From Chitinophagales bacterium (lineage in GTDB: Bacteria; Bacteroidota; Bacteroidia; Chitinophagales; Saprospiraceae), in the NCBI GenBank assembly GCA_017303475.1, contig JAFLBO010000002.1, positions 186,001-250,000 of the forward strand: a DNA stretch of 64,000 bases, given 5' to 3'. Below the pieces are notes generated by a model. The model had not been told where the DNA came from. It saw nothing but the letters and a program-made list of their open reading frames with translations, and made no database searches. The position numbers and the translations under genes are program-made. Of this stretch, positions 1 through 8,797 are shown piece after piece. The first letter of the stretch is position 1; the number at the start of each line of letters is the position of its first letter.

Positions 1-1154
1 AGGGTCAGGGGCCAATCGCGAATCAAATCATAGTCAATATACTTCGCATTCTGGGCATTGAACAACGGAATGAGCGCATACAAAAGTAGCATGGCCATAA
101 GGAAAGCCATTCCACTTACCAACATGGTCTCTGTAAGGAATTGACTCACCAGCGAAGCCCTGCTGGCGCCCAGTGATTTGCGTACAGCTACCTCCTTGCT
201 CCGATCCAGGTAAACCGCTGTAGACAAGTTCACGAAATTGATGCCGGCAATCAACAGAATGAGAAAACCTACTATACCAAACACACGCAGGAAAGTAGGG
301 TTGGCAGTAGCTACCACTTCATCTGTGGCCGGACTATGCTGGTGGATGCGCGGTACGGGGAACAGACTAAAAAACTGTTTGTCGCGGAACTGAGCATGAC
401 CGTGTTTCTGAATAAAAGCCGGGAACAAGGCATTGGCAGCCTCCGCAGTGGTATTAGGTTTTAGCAACACATAGGTATGCGTATAAGAAGCCAGCCAGTT
501 GTTGACCAGCACATTTTGCACCACGGGCCTGGCCGAAACCGGCTCAACATCCGGGATATTGCGGAAGGGCAACATCATATCCAGTTGCAGGTGAGATTGG
601 CGGGGCAATCGGCGGATAATGCCGGTAACCGTAAACAAGGCATCTTCACCAGCCTTCAGCTGCCGCCCCATGGCATTTTCGGTGCCAAAAATGCGCCGCG
701 CTGTTTCATCCGTCAAAACTGCCGAAAACGGATCGCGCAAGGCGGTATTCGGATCTCCGTACATGAAATCGAATCCCATAACCTCCTGCACCGTACTGTC
801 GGCAAACAGGGTGGATTCAACCTCAAACTGCTGGTCGCTTTGCGGCTCGCGCACGCTCAGGCTGCGCGGGAACATGCGCGCAACCTTTTCCACCTGCGGG
901 AAAAACTCGTACATCGCCGGCCCGATCGGCGCCGGACAACGGTTCAGGTCCAGCGGCTCGCCGGTAAATTCTGCATGATACCCGATCCGGTACAACCGGT
1001 CTTTATGCGGGAAAAAGGTATCAAAGTTTTGTTCGTAATGCAGGTAGCTGATAATCATGAAGCAGCAGGCCATGCCAATACTCATACCTACCAGGTTGAT
1101 GCTGGTGTATTTGGCATTTTTACGAAGATTGCGGAGGGCTAGACGAAGACTCAT
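1..1154 (-). CDS. FtsX-type ABC transporter permease, C-terminus cut by window edge
   Basis: The minus-strand reading frame starts with ATG at 1152-1154 and stays open to the window edge, giving 384 residues of an expected ~800. It begins MSLRLALRNLRKNAKYT, the usual cytosolic lead-in of Bacteroidota MacB/FtsX permeases. A membrane segment follows at about residues 20-42, then a periplasmic MacB_PCD-like domain. A second membrane region, around residues 285-305, is followed by the cytosolic signature EVAVRKSLGASRASLVSQF, which contacts the ATPase in this family. By family knowledge it is half of a mechanotransmitting exporter that works with a separate ATPase. No ATPase gene is adjacent; the closest candidates are at 22.5 and 23.6 kb. 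The G-rich repeat just before the start leaves little room for a promoter there. Confidence 0.9.
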   Translation of the reverse strand, partial: MSLRLALRNLRKNAKYTSINLVGMSIGMACCFMIISYLHYEQNFDTFFPHKDRLYRIGYHAEFTGEPLDLNRCPAPIGPAMYEFFPQVEKVARMFPRSLSVREPQSDQQFEVESTLFADSTVQEVMGFDFMYGDPNTALRDPFSAVLTDETARRIFGTENAMGRQLKAGEDALFTVTGIIRRLPRQSHLQLDMMLPFRNIPDVEPVSARPVVQNVLVNNWLASYTHTYVLLKPNTTAEAANALFPAFIQKHGHAQFRDKQFFSLFPVPRIHQHSPATDEVVATANPTFLRVFGIVGFLILLIAGINFVNLSTAVYLDRSKEVAVRKSLGASRASLVSQFLTETMLVSGMAFLMAMLLLYALIPLFNAQNAKYIDYDLIRDWPLT

Positions 1155-1174
1155 ATGTGGAGGTGGTTGGTTTT

Positions 1175-1217
1175 AGGGGTTTGAAGGGTTTGAGGGTTCG
1201 AGGGGTTTGAAGGGAGG
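1175..1217. repeat. GGGTTTGAA-type 9-bp tandem repeat
   Basis: About 4-5 degenerate copies of a GGGTTTGAA/GGGTTTGAG unit sit 20 bp upstream of the permease start at 1154. Complementary units (CAAACCCTT) occur at about 1430-1451, so the 319-bp gap between genes has repeat arms at both ends. Nothing else was recognised between 1218 and 1429, which is AT-rich. Confidence 0.7.
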
Positions 1218-1453
1218 GTCGCTGAGTTTGACTTTTGTTGATAATCTTGTTGAAAAGAGCATCAATTCTTTGTTATTTCAACTACATCAAGCCTGAGGAT
1301 TTAATTTCATCCAAACGGTTTTCAGGATATTATGCTCTTTATTTTTCGATAGACAAAAACTTAAGCAAATGAGCAGAATCATTTTTCTCGTGAAAAAATG
1401 ACCAAAGCAACGTCAGCCCTTCACCCCCCCCAAACCCTTCAAACCCTTCAAAC

Positions 1454-1475
1454 AGCGGCGGCTAAACCCGCCGCT
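1454..1475. repeat. GC-rich hairpin overlapping a stop codon
   Basis: AGCGGCGG and CCGCCGCT form an 8-bp stem with loop CTAAAC. On the minus strand the element reads through the TAG stop of the hydrolase gene (1474-1476). A near copy of the same sequence, without a stop codon role, occurs at about 60770-60795. It could act as a transcription terminator, but the U-tract is poor. Confidence 0.6.
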
Positions 1476-2895
1476 ACATCTTCACCAGCCTCACAGCCCG
1501 GGTGCCTGTTCCATCCAGCTGCAAGCTGAGGAAATAAACGCCTGAAGGCCATGTAGTGCCAGTAGGAATGATAAAGGTTTGATCGCCGGATGCAAAGCTT
1601 CCGAGCGTGCCATTACTGATGGATTTGCCCAAAGCATCGGTTATTTGGTAACCGGCATCCTGTACACCGTTAGGTAAATATAAGGAAACAGACACTTCAT
1701 CCGTGAATGGATTTGGATAAACCTGCGGGTTTAGTTCGGTAAACGCCCATGGAGAAGCCGTAGACACCGATGCTTCGTAATCCAGGTAATTTTTCAGCAA
1801 TGCCTGAATGACAGGCGCCAGCGCCCAGGAGTTCTTTTTAGCATCGTTATTTAGTACGGTAATGCTGATGTCTTTGGCCGGGAAATAATAGGTAATGCCA
1901 CTATATCCGATATCCCCGCCATGGCCGTACCCTGTGAGTCCCCAAAACTTGCGCTCCATAATTCCCAATCCGTAGCGGCCACTATTGGGCATAGTGGTAG
2001 CCACTGTGGTTTTGGCTTCGTTCATGATATCAACGCTGTGCAGGTCGCCGCGCAGGAAAGCCCTGTTCCAAACAGCAATGTCTCTGGCTGTGCCATAATA
2101 ACCGCCAATAGGTCCGGCAGACGACCGGAAGGAATGCCATTGGGAATAAAATCCATGTGCATCAGCGCTGGTGTTGTTGGCAGGATTATATACCCATAAA
2201 TGGGCGATATCCGCAGGATTTGGATCAAAAGGCGGCAAAAGAAGGGAGGGCAGTTGCAGGGGTCCAAAAAAGCGATTGGTAAATTCAGTGCGATAACTTT
2301 CTCCGGTTACTGCTTCAATAATCAATCCCAACAGTGCATAGTTGGTATTGCTGTAGGACCAACTGGTTCCGGGTTGGAATAGCGGAGGGTTTATATAATC
2401 TTGCACCAGATTACTGAGCGTCCAGATAGAATCCAAATTTACCTTGGTAGCCGCATCGTAGGCAGGATTGGTGATTACATCGTACAGTCCGCTTTGGTGG
2501 CGCAACAGCTGACGAATAGTGATATTGGGATTCACATAGGGAAACGGAGGGAGCCATTTAGACACACTATCGTCCAGATGCAGCAAACCTTCATCAGCCA
2601 GTTGGAGAATACAGGCAGCAGTGATGGATTTGGTAATACTGCCAATGGCATAAGCATAATCCGGAGTTACACTATCCAATGGGAATGTAGATGAAATACC
2701 ATACGCGCCGTTCCAGATGGAATCGTTATTGAACTGAACGGCGGCACTCAGGGATTTGACACCCAGTGTGTTGCGTTGGTTTTGCAGGGTTTGTTGAAAA
2801 GCCGCAGCGAGTTCAGGAGGAACGCCTTGCGCACAAAGCGGGGCATTCCAGAAGTGAAGCAAAAGAATGTAAATGGCAAGTGGTAATTTGTACAT
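1474..2895 (-). CDS. Secreted beta-lactamase-family serine hydrolase with T9SS sorting domain
   Basis: The 473-residue protein has a signal peptide (about residues 1-22, ending LCAQG) and a class C beta-lactamase/penicillin-binding fold domain (residues ~30-365). Catalytic motifs are visible: SITK (SxxK) near residue 88, YSNTN (YxN) near 180, and HGGDIGYSG, which takes the HxG/KTG place. A linker leads to a type A T9SS C-terminal sorting domain that begins VYPNPFTDEVSV and ends in a Lys-Met tail. By family knowledge such proteins are D-aminopeptidases, esterases or DD-peptidases acting outside the cell; the substrate cannot be read from sequence. The sorting domain implies export through the outer membrane by T9SS and surface anchoring or release. 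The gene stands alone between an AraC regulator (same strand) and a permease. Confidence 0.9.
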   Translation of the reverse strand: MYKLPLAIYILLLHFWNAPLCAQGVPPELAAAFQQTLQNQRNTLGVKSLSAAVQFNNDSIWNGAYGISSTFPLDSVTPDYAYAIGSITKSITAACILQLADEGLLHLDDSVSKWLPPFPYVNPNITIRQLLRHQSGLYDVITNPAYDAATKVNLDSIWTLSNLVQDYINPPLFQPGTSWSYSNTNYALLGLIIEAVTGESYRTEFTNRFFGPLQLPSLLLPPFDPNPADIAHLWVYNPANNTSADAHGFYSQWHSFRSSAGPIGGYYGTARDIAVWNRAFLRGDLHSVDIMNEAKTTVATTMPNSGRYGLGIMERKFWGLTGYGHGGDIGYSGITYYFPAKDISITVLNNDAKKNSWALAPVIQALLKNYLDYEASVSTASPWAFTELNPQVYPNPFTDEVSVSLYLPNGVQDAGYQITDALGKSISNGTLGSFASGDQTFIIPTGTTWPSGVYFLSLQLDGTGTRAVRLVKM

Positions 2896-2917
2896 GCGTT
2901 TTTTTGTTTGAGTGGAC

Positions 2918-2970
2918 TTTTAGTATCAATGACGGGGTGACAGGCAGTCGACCCGTTACTGGTACTAAAA
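2918..2970. repeat. Imperfect hairpin related to the 24.3-kb palindrome
   Basis: TTTTAGTATCAATGACGGGG and a matching right arm ending GGTACTAAAA form an imperfect inverted repeat around GACAGGCAGTC. The motif TTTTAGTGACGGGGTGACTG in the hairpin at 24271-24367 is clearly the same family. It lies directly upstream of the hydrolase start at 2895. Confidence 0.6.
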
Positions 2971-3087
2971 AATCCAAGGTGTTAACAGATCAAATACAGT
3001 ACAAAATTCTTCTGTTACACACCGCGCTTCTGGTAAAAATGCGAACCCTGAATTGTCTTCTACGGGCAAACCTACGAGGTGTAAGAC

Positions 3088-3933
3088 CTACGAATAATCC
3101 CACTGATCCAAATACCTCAATACCGAAGATTCCGACAAATTCAATTGTTGTTGCAAAAATGCACTGGGCGATTGCCGCACCACTGCCTTGAAATCTTTTA
3201 AAAAATGGCTTTGATCATAATAGTCAAGCTGACCAGCCACCTCTCTGATTTGGCCCTTGAACCGTGGATCAAGCAAACTCATGGAGGCTTTTTTAACCCG
3301 GATAATTCGGGCATATTGCTTGGGGGAAAATCCAATGTGCTGCCGAAAAAGAAGTTCAATATATCTCCTGCTGGTTCGGAAGCTTCTGCTTAACTGATCC
3401 ATACTTACCATGCCATTTTGCCGAAAAATCTGTTGCACGGCATGCATAACAAACGGATTCTCCCTACTTAGGTCTTTGAACTGTTCCAGTAAAAAATCAT
3501 TGAGTAAAGTCACCGCCTGTGAAATTTGGCCACACTCAGCCACGCGCTCGCGCAATACCCGAAAGGCCGTTGGAGCACTCAGACTTCCCATATCCAATGC
3601 TGTGTCATTTAATTGCCAGGCCGGCAGACCGAACAATAGATGAGGCGTCCAGGGATAAAACTTTACACAAAACAGCACCGAACCAGCTCCTATACCAAAC
3701 GTAAACCGACCGGAAACTTGTCCAATAACCCCGGTATCCGATGCCGCATGCCAACGGTTGACACCATTGAATTGTGGCATATTTACTTCATTATTCAAGA
3801 CAAAAATCATTTCAGGATACCCGTCCGGAACCAATTCCAACGATTCAGCTGTGTCACTGCCACTTACCAGCCAGTAACTCCTTATGTAGCGCCTCAGCGC
3901 CGGATGCGGTATATATGGTTCAAATTGCAGCAT
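3088..3933 (-). CDS. AraC-family transcriptional regulator
   Basis: The 281-residue protein starts MLQFEPYIPHPALRRYIRSY. Its N-terminal half matches the DUF6597-like sensor domain common in Bacteroidota AraC proteins. A two-helix-turn-helix AraC domain occupies about residues 165-265, with the typical second-half pattern VAGQLDYYDQSHFLKDFK. It most likely binds DNA near its own operon and responds to an unknown ligand. The adjacent hydrolase gene is on the same strand about 190 bp downstream and could be a target, but no operator was identified. The TAG stop lies inside a CGTAGG-type repeat that continues downstream. Confidence 0.9.
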   Translation of the reverse strand: MLQFEPYIPHPALRRYIRSYWLVSGSDTAESLELVPDGYPEMIFVLNNEVNMPQFNGVNRWHAASDTGVIGQVSGRFTFGIGAGSVLFCVKFYPWTPHLLFGLPAWQLNDTALDMGSLSAPTAFRVLRERVAECGQISQAVTLLNDFLLEQFKDLSRENPFVMHAVQQIFRQNGMVSMDQLSRSFRTSRRYIELLFRQHIGFSPKQYARIIRVKKASMSLLDPRFKGQIREVAGQLDYYDQSHFLKDFKAVVRQSPSAFLQQQLNLSESSVLRYLDQWDYS

Positions 3934-3956
3934 TTTTGGGTATCAAGAGTTTATTT

Positions 3957-4103
3957 ACCGCCGAGGCGCGGAGGCGCAGAGGTTTTATCGTTGAGTTTTT
4001 TTACCGCCGAGGCGCGGAGGTTTTTTACCACAGAGGATAAAAAGCCCCAAAACCCTTGAAAACCCAAGCCCTGGCCAACTCAAACACTAAAACACTCAAA
4101 CAC
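3957..4103. repeat. 9-bp GAGGCGCGG units and AAACACTC microsatellite
   Basis: Two blocks of ACCGCCGAGGCGCGGAGG (about 3957-3980 and 4003-4022) are followed by a CACAGAGG unit. Next comes an (AAACACTC)n tract up to the stop codon of the permease gene. The TGA stop of that gene (4104-4106) is itself part of the tract, read on the minus strand as GTGTTTGAGTGTTTGAG. Confidence 0.7.
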
Positions 4104-6485
4104 TCAAACACTTCGTAACGCTTCCACCGGATTATCCAGTGCCGCTTTAATGCTTTGTGATCCAACTGTAAACAAAGCCAACCCGAGGGTAATTCCCAGC
4201 GACAAAAGGAAAACACCTGCGCCCAGGGTGAATCGATAAGTATAGTCGTTCAGCCAATGACTCATGGCCCACCAGGCTACCGGGGTTGCGAGCGCAAATG
4301 CAATCAAAATCAATCGAATATATTCCCTGCCAAACAACCAAAGAATACCCGGCACATTCGCGCCCAAGGTTTTACGTATACCCATTTCCTTGCGTTTTCT
4401 GGTAATCATAAAGGTGGAAAGTCCGTACAAACCCAGACATCCAACAAAAACGGCAATGCCAGCGAATGTGCGTACCAAACGCATAATCATGGTTTCTGTA
4501 GCCATGAAATCGCCTAAACGCTCGTCCATGAATGTTTGCTCATAGTAATGATCCGGGAAATGAGCCTCCCAAACCTCGCGGATTTGGGCCATTACGGGCG
4601 CCGGATTGCCCGGTACCAATTGAATCGCACAGGTAGCATACCCTTCTGCGCGTGTGCTCATGGAAATAGCTGCAATGGGTTCTGAGAGCGACCAGTTGTG
4701 GTAGTCTTTAATAACGCCCACTACAGCGGCTTTTTCTGTTCCAATTACTACTTGTTTGTTCAAAATTTCCTCTGGCGATGCCAGGTTGAGTTTTTTGACA
4801 AATGTTTCGTTTACCAAAAACTCCCGGGTAGTGTCGCCAGCTTGCAGGTTGCGCCCGGCTACCAGCGTTAACCCAAAGGTTTCCAAATACTTCTCATCCG
4901 CTGGTTTATCATTAGCCAGCCATGCTTCTGCCTCGGGTCTGTTCTCCCACTGTACTCCCTGAAAATTGTTAGAACTCGAGGCAGGCGGCTGATAACAGAG
5001 TGAGACCGAGGCTACGCCTGCGATTTTGGCCAGTTGCTGTTGTAATGACTTCATTTTGGCTTTTTCCGGCAATTCAAGTGTAACCACTGTACCCGGACGA
5101 AACCCCCAGTCGGCTTCCTGTGCAAATTTCATTTGTGCCGTTACTACCAATACCCCGATGATGAGTACCTGCGAAATAGAAAACTGTGTGGTTACCAGTA
5201 TTTTACGCAAAGAAATACCGCCGCCCGCTGCTTTTTCCAAACTACCTTTGATAGCTGTAACGGGATTGAATCTGGCTTGCATAATGGCCGGATAAGCGCC
5301 TGCCAGAAAGGTCAGCAGCAGCCCCAAGACTCCGGAGAAAACAAGCAGGTTGGCCAGCACTGCTCCATTCATTTGAAGATCTTCTTCCAGCCAGGCATTC
5401 AGTTGTGGAAGCGCCAGCCAGGCCATTCCAAAGCCTATAATCAGTGAAGCGCCAACCACCAGGCCGGTTTCCGCCATAAACTGCCAGAATAACTGGCGCT
5501 GGGTGCTGCCTAACGATTTGCGAACACCCACTTCTCTTCCCCGGTGAAGGGCCTGTGCCGTGGCCATGTTAACAAAGTTGACGCAGGCTGTTACCAACAG
5601 AAAAATGCCAATGAGCCCCAGGGCCCACAAGAATTTTTTATCCATCCCAAAACCATACTCCATGTCGGAATGCATGTCCAATATGGACATTATCTTGTAT
5701 TGAAACAGGTCTTTGGATTCCGGGTGTGGGTGACTTTGCCGGAATTGCATCATCAACTGATCCAGCTCCCGGATATTATGTCCGGCCTTAATTACGCCCA
5801 AACAATAGTTTTCGCCCCTGGCACCCGACCATGAAGTAAGGCTTTCCGCTACCTCCGGATGACTTTTTAAGGTGGCCCAGGATGCCAGTATATTGTGGTG
5901 ATAATCTGTGTTAGCGGGTAAGTCCTTCAGGATGCCAATTACTTTCAGGTTGTCTTCATTATTAACCCTGATCACTTTCCCCAGCGGATCTGCGGAACCG
6001 AAATATTTACTGGCCATGGACGCAGACAGCACTACCGTATTGGGCTCGTTCAATCCGGCATAATTGCCCTGAACAAAGGGTAAATCCAGGATTTCAAAGT
6101 AATCAGGTTCAACCCAGGCAAAATGTTCCTTTTCCTTGTACTTGTCTACACCGCCGTGAGCATTGGTTACGCTAATCAACACTTCATCCTGAGCAGAACG
6201 CATTGCCGCTCTCTCCAGCAAGGCACATTCTGAGCGTAATGCATCCGCCATTGGACTTGGAGCGCCGGAGAATGGAAATGTCCCTTCCGTTTTAATGTCC
6301 ATAACCACCTGAAAGATTCGATCTGCCTTACTGTGGTAGGTATCAAAACTGGTGTGGTGACGCAGGAAAATGAAAATAAGCAAGCAACAGGCAATACTAA
6401 GCCCTAAACCCAATATATTGAGCAAGGTATATTCGCGTTGTTTCGACAACTTACGAAGGGCCAGACGCAGGTAATTGACAATCAT
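4104..6485 (-). CDS. FtsX/MacB-type ABC transporter permease
   Basis: The 793-residue protein has two permease halves. Each half has a large extracytoplasmic domain (about residues 45-280 and 440-665) framed by membrane helices; the first helix covers residues ~21-41. The cytosolic coupling motifs are EVGVRKSLGSTQRQLFWQF and EMGIRKTLGANVPG, and the protein ends in the family tail NPVEALRSV. By family knowledge it forms a dimer with a LolD/MacB-like ATPase and drives export or extraction of an unknown substrate across the envelope. No ATPase is adjacent. A perfect TGTCCGAAATCGGACA palindrome lies 111 bp upstream, shared with the exporter region at 21-34 kb, so it may use those ATPases. The stop codon overlaps a downstream microsatellite. 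Confidence 0.93.
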   Translation of the reverse strand: MIVNYLRLALRKLSKQREYTLLNILGLGLSIACCLLIFIFLRHHTSFDTYHSKADRIFQVVMDIKTEGTFPFSGAPSPMADALRSECALLERAAMRSAQDEVLISVTNAHGGVDKYKEKEHFAWVEPDYFEILDLPFVQGNYAGLNEPNTVVLSASMASKYFGSADPLGKVIRVNNEDNLKVIGILKDLPANTDYHHNILASWATLKSHPEVAESLTSWSGARGENYCLGVIKAGHNIRELDQLMMQFRQSHPHPESKDLFQYKIMSILDMHSDMEYGFGMDKKFLWALGLIGIFLLVTACVNFVNMATAQALHRGREVGVRKSLGSTQRQLFWQFMAETGLVVGASLIIGFGMAWLALPQLNAWLEEDLQMNGAVLANLLVFSGVLGLLLTFLAGAYPAIMQARFNPVTAIKGSLEKAAGGGISLRKILVTTQFSISQVLIIGVLVVTAQMKFAQEADWGFRPGTVVTLELPEKAKMKSLQQQLAKIAGVASVSLCYQPPASSSNNFQGVQWENRPEAEAWLANDKPADEKYLETFGLTLVAGRNLQAGDTTREFLVNETFVKKLNLASPEEILNKQVVIGTEKAAVVGVIKDYHNWSLSEPIAAISMSTRAEGYATCAIQLVPGNPAPVMAQIREVWEAHFPDHYYEQTFMDERLGDFMATETMIMRLVRTFAGIAVFVGCLGLYGLSTFMITRKRKEMGIRKTLGANVPGILWLFGREYIRLILIAFALATPVAWWAMSHWLNDYTYRFTLGAGVFLLSLGITLGLALFTVGSQSIKAALDNPVEALRSV

Positions 6486-6595
6486 TTTGGTAGGATTAGC
6501 TTAATTTTCTAGTTGTTTGCTTATCGTATCAGGAATTATGCCCGATTAATAAACAGTTGTAAATCAACGATTTACCAAACAAACACCTATCCTAA

Positions 6596-6615
6596 AGTGT
6601 CCGAAATCGGACACT
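6596..6615. promoter_or_regulatory. Palindromic operator AGTGTCCGAAATCGGACACT
   Basis: A perfect 9-bp inverted repeat with an AA centre, 111 bp upstream of the permease start at 6485. The core TGTCCGAAATCGGACA is identical to the site at 21017-21032 and nearly identical to 33786-33801. An extra half-site CGGACA occurs at about 6658-6663. The position suits an enhancer site for a sigma54-type activator; the regulator encoded at 33844-35220 is the obvious candidate. Binding is inferred. Confidence 0.65.
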
Positions 6616-6691
6616 GATGTGCGTTCACGCACGATGAGGGCAGCAACAGTTCAGCGTATCGGACATCCAGCTGAAATAGTTTGGCGCCATA

Positions 6692-6851
6692 AGCATGTTG
6701 GGGATTTTCTGACGGAGTCAAAAATTTGAGCTTTTTTCGTCAGTTTTTGCGTTTTTGAAGAAGCATAGCCTGAGTTACGTGACTGAAAAAAGGTGAAAAA
6801 TGGTGGAAAAAGGACAGTTTTTGGCCCGGCAAGAAAATCCCCAACATGCTC
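6692..6851. mobile_element. MITE-like element, copy 1
   Basis: The element has 19-bp perfect terminal inverted repeats (AGCATGTTGGGGATTTTCT at 6692-6710 and its complement at 6832-6850). It matches the reverse complement of 38433-38591 over 159 bp with 2 mismatches by my reading. It has no coding capacity. The right flank is GCTC then TAA; the left end appears to have lost two bases but still follows TAA. It fills the gap between a kinase stop (6866) and the permease promoter region. Confidence 0.8.
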
Positions 6852-6865
6852 TAAACCGCCTCAAA

Positions 6866-8773
6866 CTACTTTTGCGGGATGTCTATTAAAGGAATCCTTA
6901 CAATAAATGCATCTTCCGTTTCGCCTGCCAGTACCGGTAAATCTGACAGCAGCGCATAACGGTTGATGATATTTTGCAAACCAATACCTGTTGAGAGAAC
7001 TGCTGTGTTGCGCAATTGCAGGCGGTTTTGCACTATCAGGGTATGGTCCGATTCTGTATAGATGTGCACTACCAGAGGCTCTTTCTCCGACATACGATTG
7101 TGTTTCACTGCATTTTCAATAAGCAATTGAAGCGTCAGTGGCGCAATCTGGCAAGATTCCAGCAAATGATCCGGTATGTCCATCCGGAGTTGAAGTTTAT
7201 CGCCAAAACGAATTTTTAATAAAAAGGAATAAGATTTGATAAAATCCAGCTCTGTTTGCAGACTTACAAGCGATTGATCTTTTTGCTCCAGAATATAGCG
7301 ATAAGAACGAGATAACTGATGGATAAACTGTTCGGCCAGGTTGGCGTCTGTATAAACAAGCGAGGATAAAATACTGAGGCTATTGAATAAAAAATGTGGA
7401 TTCACCTGGGTTTTGAGCAAGACAATTTCGTTTTGCAGTTGCTGTTTTTCCAAAACATCCGAACGATTTTGCAAGACTTTGGAACGTTTTTGAAAATAAG
7501 TCATCCGCACCCAAAAGCCAATAGCAATGGCCAGCATAATGATACCCGCGATCACCAGCCAGCCCATATTTCTATCTCTGCGCCTCAAATCTGTTTGGTG
7601 CGACAATTCCATCAGGTACTTTTCCTTCTCTCTGCCCAAGCTATCCACAAACGCCTGTCTGTCCAGTTCCATCATGCGCAGTTTTTCTTCGGTTTCATTT
7701 TGCTGTAAACTGTCCTTTACAGCAATAAATTGCTCCAGATAGGCCAATGCCTTGCCGTAATTTTTCTTTTTAAAATAAGCGTTATACAGGCAATTACAGG
7801 CATCCGCGTGTCGCAATGAAGGCCCAAAAGTCTTAAGCAGATCCAAGGATTTTTGGCAGGCTACTATAGCGCGGTCGTATTGTTGTTGTTGTATCCAGGC
7901 ATCACCCATGCCATTGAAGGCATCCGCTTCGGCTTCAATATCTCCCATTTTTTGATATATCTCAACAACACGGTTAAAATCATGCATTGCCGCCTGATAC
8001 ATGCCTCTGATACTCAATACAATAGCCCGATTGAACAACGCATTGGCAACCCCGTATAAATTGCCCATGGCCTGGTGTTTTTCCAGGGCTTTTTCTGTAT
8101 ACAGCAAGGAACTTTTATAATCTTCCAGGTCCAGGTAAACAGCAGAAAAATTACTGTACACCTGAGCCAGTCCTTTTTGTTCGCCAAGCTTGGAATAAAT
8201 AGCCAGCGCCTTTTCCAGATACTCCAGTGTTTTTTGATAGTTTTCGGGCTCTTCGTAATAGAAAATGGCGATGCTCACATAAGCATCTGCCATTGTTTTC
8301 TGATCTCCGGCCTGTTCTGCGAGCTGAAGTGATTTATAGATACTCTCAATGGCTTTTTCAGAATTACTTTGCAAGCGATACACATCACCCATGTTGCCGT
8401 AAACCTTGGAGAGGTATAGGTTGTCGCCTACTTCCTCCAATAGCCTGATACTTTCCTGATAAGATTTGAATGCCTGGGCATAATTGCTTTTATAACGATA
8501 ACACAACCCTTGAATGTTGAGGCCCCGGGCCTCCCAAGCTTTCCATCCTTTCTGACGCGCAAAATCTGTTTCAAGGCGGGCCATCAGCAATGCAGAATCC
8601 GGATCATGAAAAACATACGCAAACCCGATACCGTGAATGGCTCGCAAACGCACTGTATCGTGCTGCCCAGTGCTCTGCCATATCTGCCAAAGGCTATCTA
8701 CTGACTGTTGTGCCTTCAATGCCGGCAACAGCCATAAAAACCCGCCAAAAATGAACCAGAATCTGTTTTTCAT
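6866..8773 (-). CDS. TPR-containing LytS-type sensor histidine kinase
   Basis: The 635-residue protein has a signal sequence (residues 1-21, ending LKAQ), a periplasmic array of tetratricopeptide repeats (~55-350), a short coiled coil, one membrane helix (~403-423), and a cytoplasmic His_kinase/HATPase unit. The phospho-acceptor is His ~460 in QVNPHFLFNSLSIL. The N box is IENAVKHN and the glycine box STGIGLQNI. By family knowledge it phosphorylates a LytTR response regulator. It lies 24 bp downstream of another LytS-type kinase gene on the same strand, probably as one transcript. No regulator gene is adjacent, so the partner may be the LytTR protein at 16.3 kb, the one at 61.9 kb, or one outside the window. 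Confidence 0.92.
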   Translation of the reverse strand: MKNRFWFIFGGFLWLLPALKAQQSVDSLWQIWQSTGQHDTVRLRAIHGIGFAYVFHDPDSALLMARLETDFARQKGWKAWEARGLNIQGLCYRYKSNYAQAFKSYQESIRLLEEVGDNLYLSKVYGNMGDVYRLQSNSEKAIESIYKSLQLAEQAGDQKTMADAYVSIAIFYYEEPENYQKTLEYLEKALAIYSKLGEQKGLAQVYSNFSAVYLDLEDYKSSLLYTEKALEKHQAMGNLYGVANALFNRAIVLSIRGMYQAAMHDFNRVVEIYQKMGDIEAEADAFNGMGDAWIQQQQYDRAIVACQKSLDLLKTFGPSLRHADACNCLYNAYFKKKNYGKALAYLEQFIAVKDSLQQNETEEKLRMMELDRQAFVDSLGREKEKYLMELSHQTDLRRRDRNMGWLVIAGIIMLAIAIGFWVRMTYFQKRSKVLQNRSDVLEKQQLQNEIVLLKTQVNPHFLFNSLSILSSLVYTDANLAEQFIHQLSRSYRYILEQKDQSLVSLQTELDFIKSYSFLLKIRFGDKLQLRMDIPDHLLESCQIAPLTLQLLIENAVKHNRMSEKEPLVVHIYTESDHTLIVQNRLQLRNTAVLSTGIGLQNIINRYALLSDLPVLAGETEDAFIVRIPLIDIPQK

Positions 8774-8797
8774 TCAGGATTTAGTCAGGTACTCACT

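Noticed and set aside
6692..6851. Terminator or attenuator of the kinase gene
   Set aside because: The same 159-bp sequence with perfect inverted ends occurs at 38432-38592 in another context, so a mobile element explains it better.
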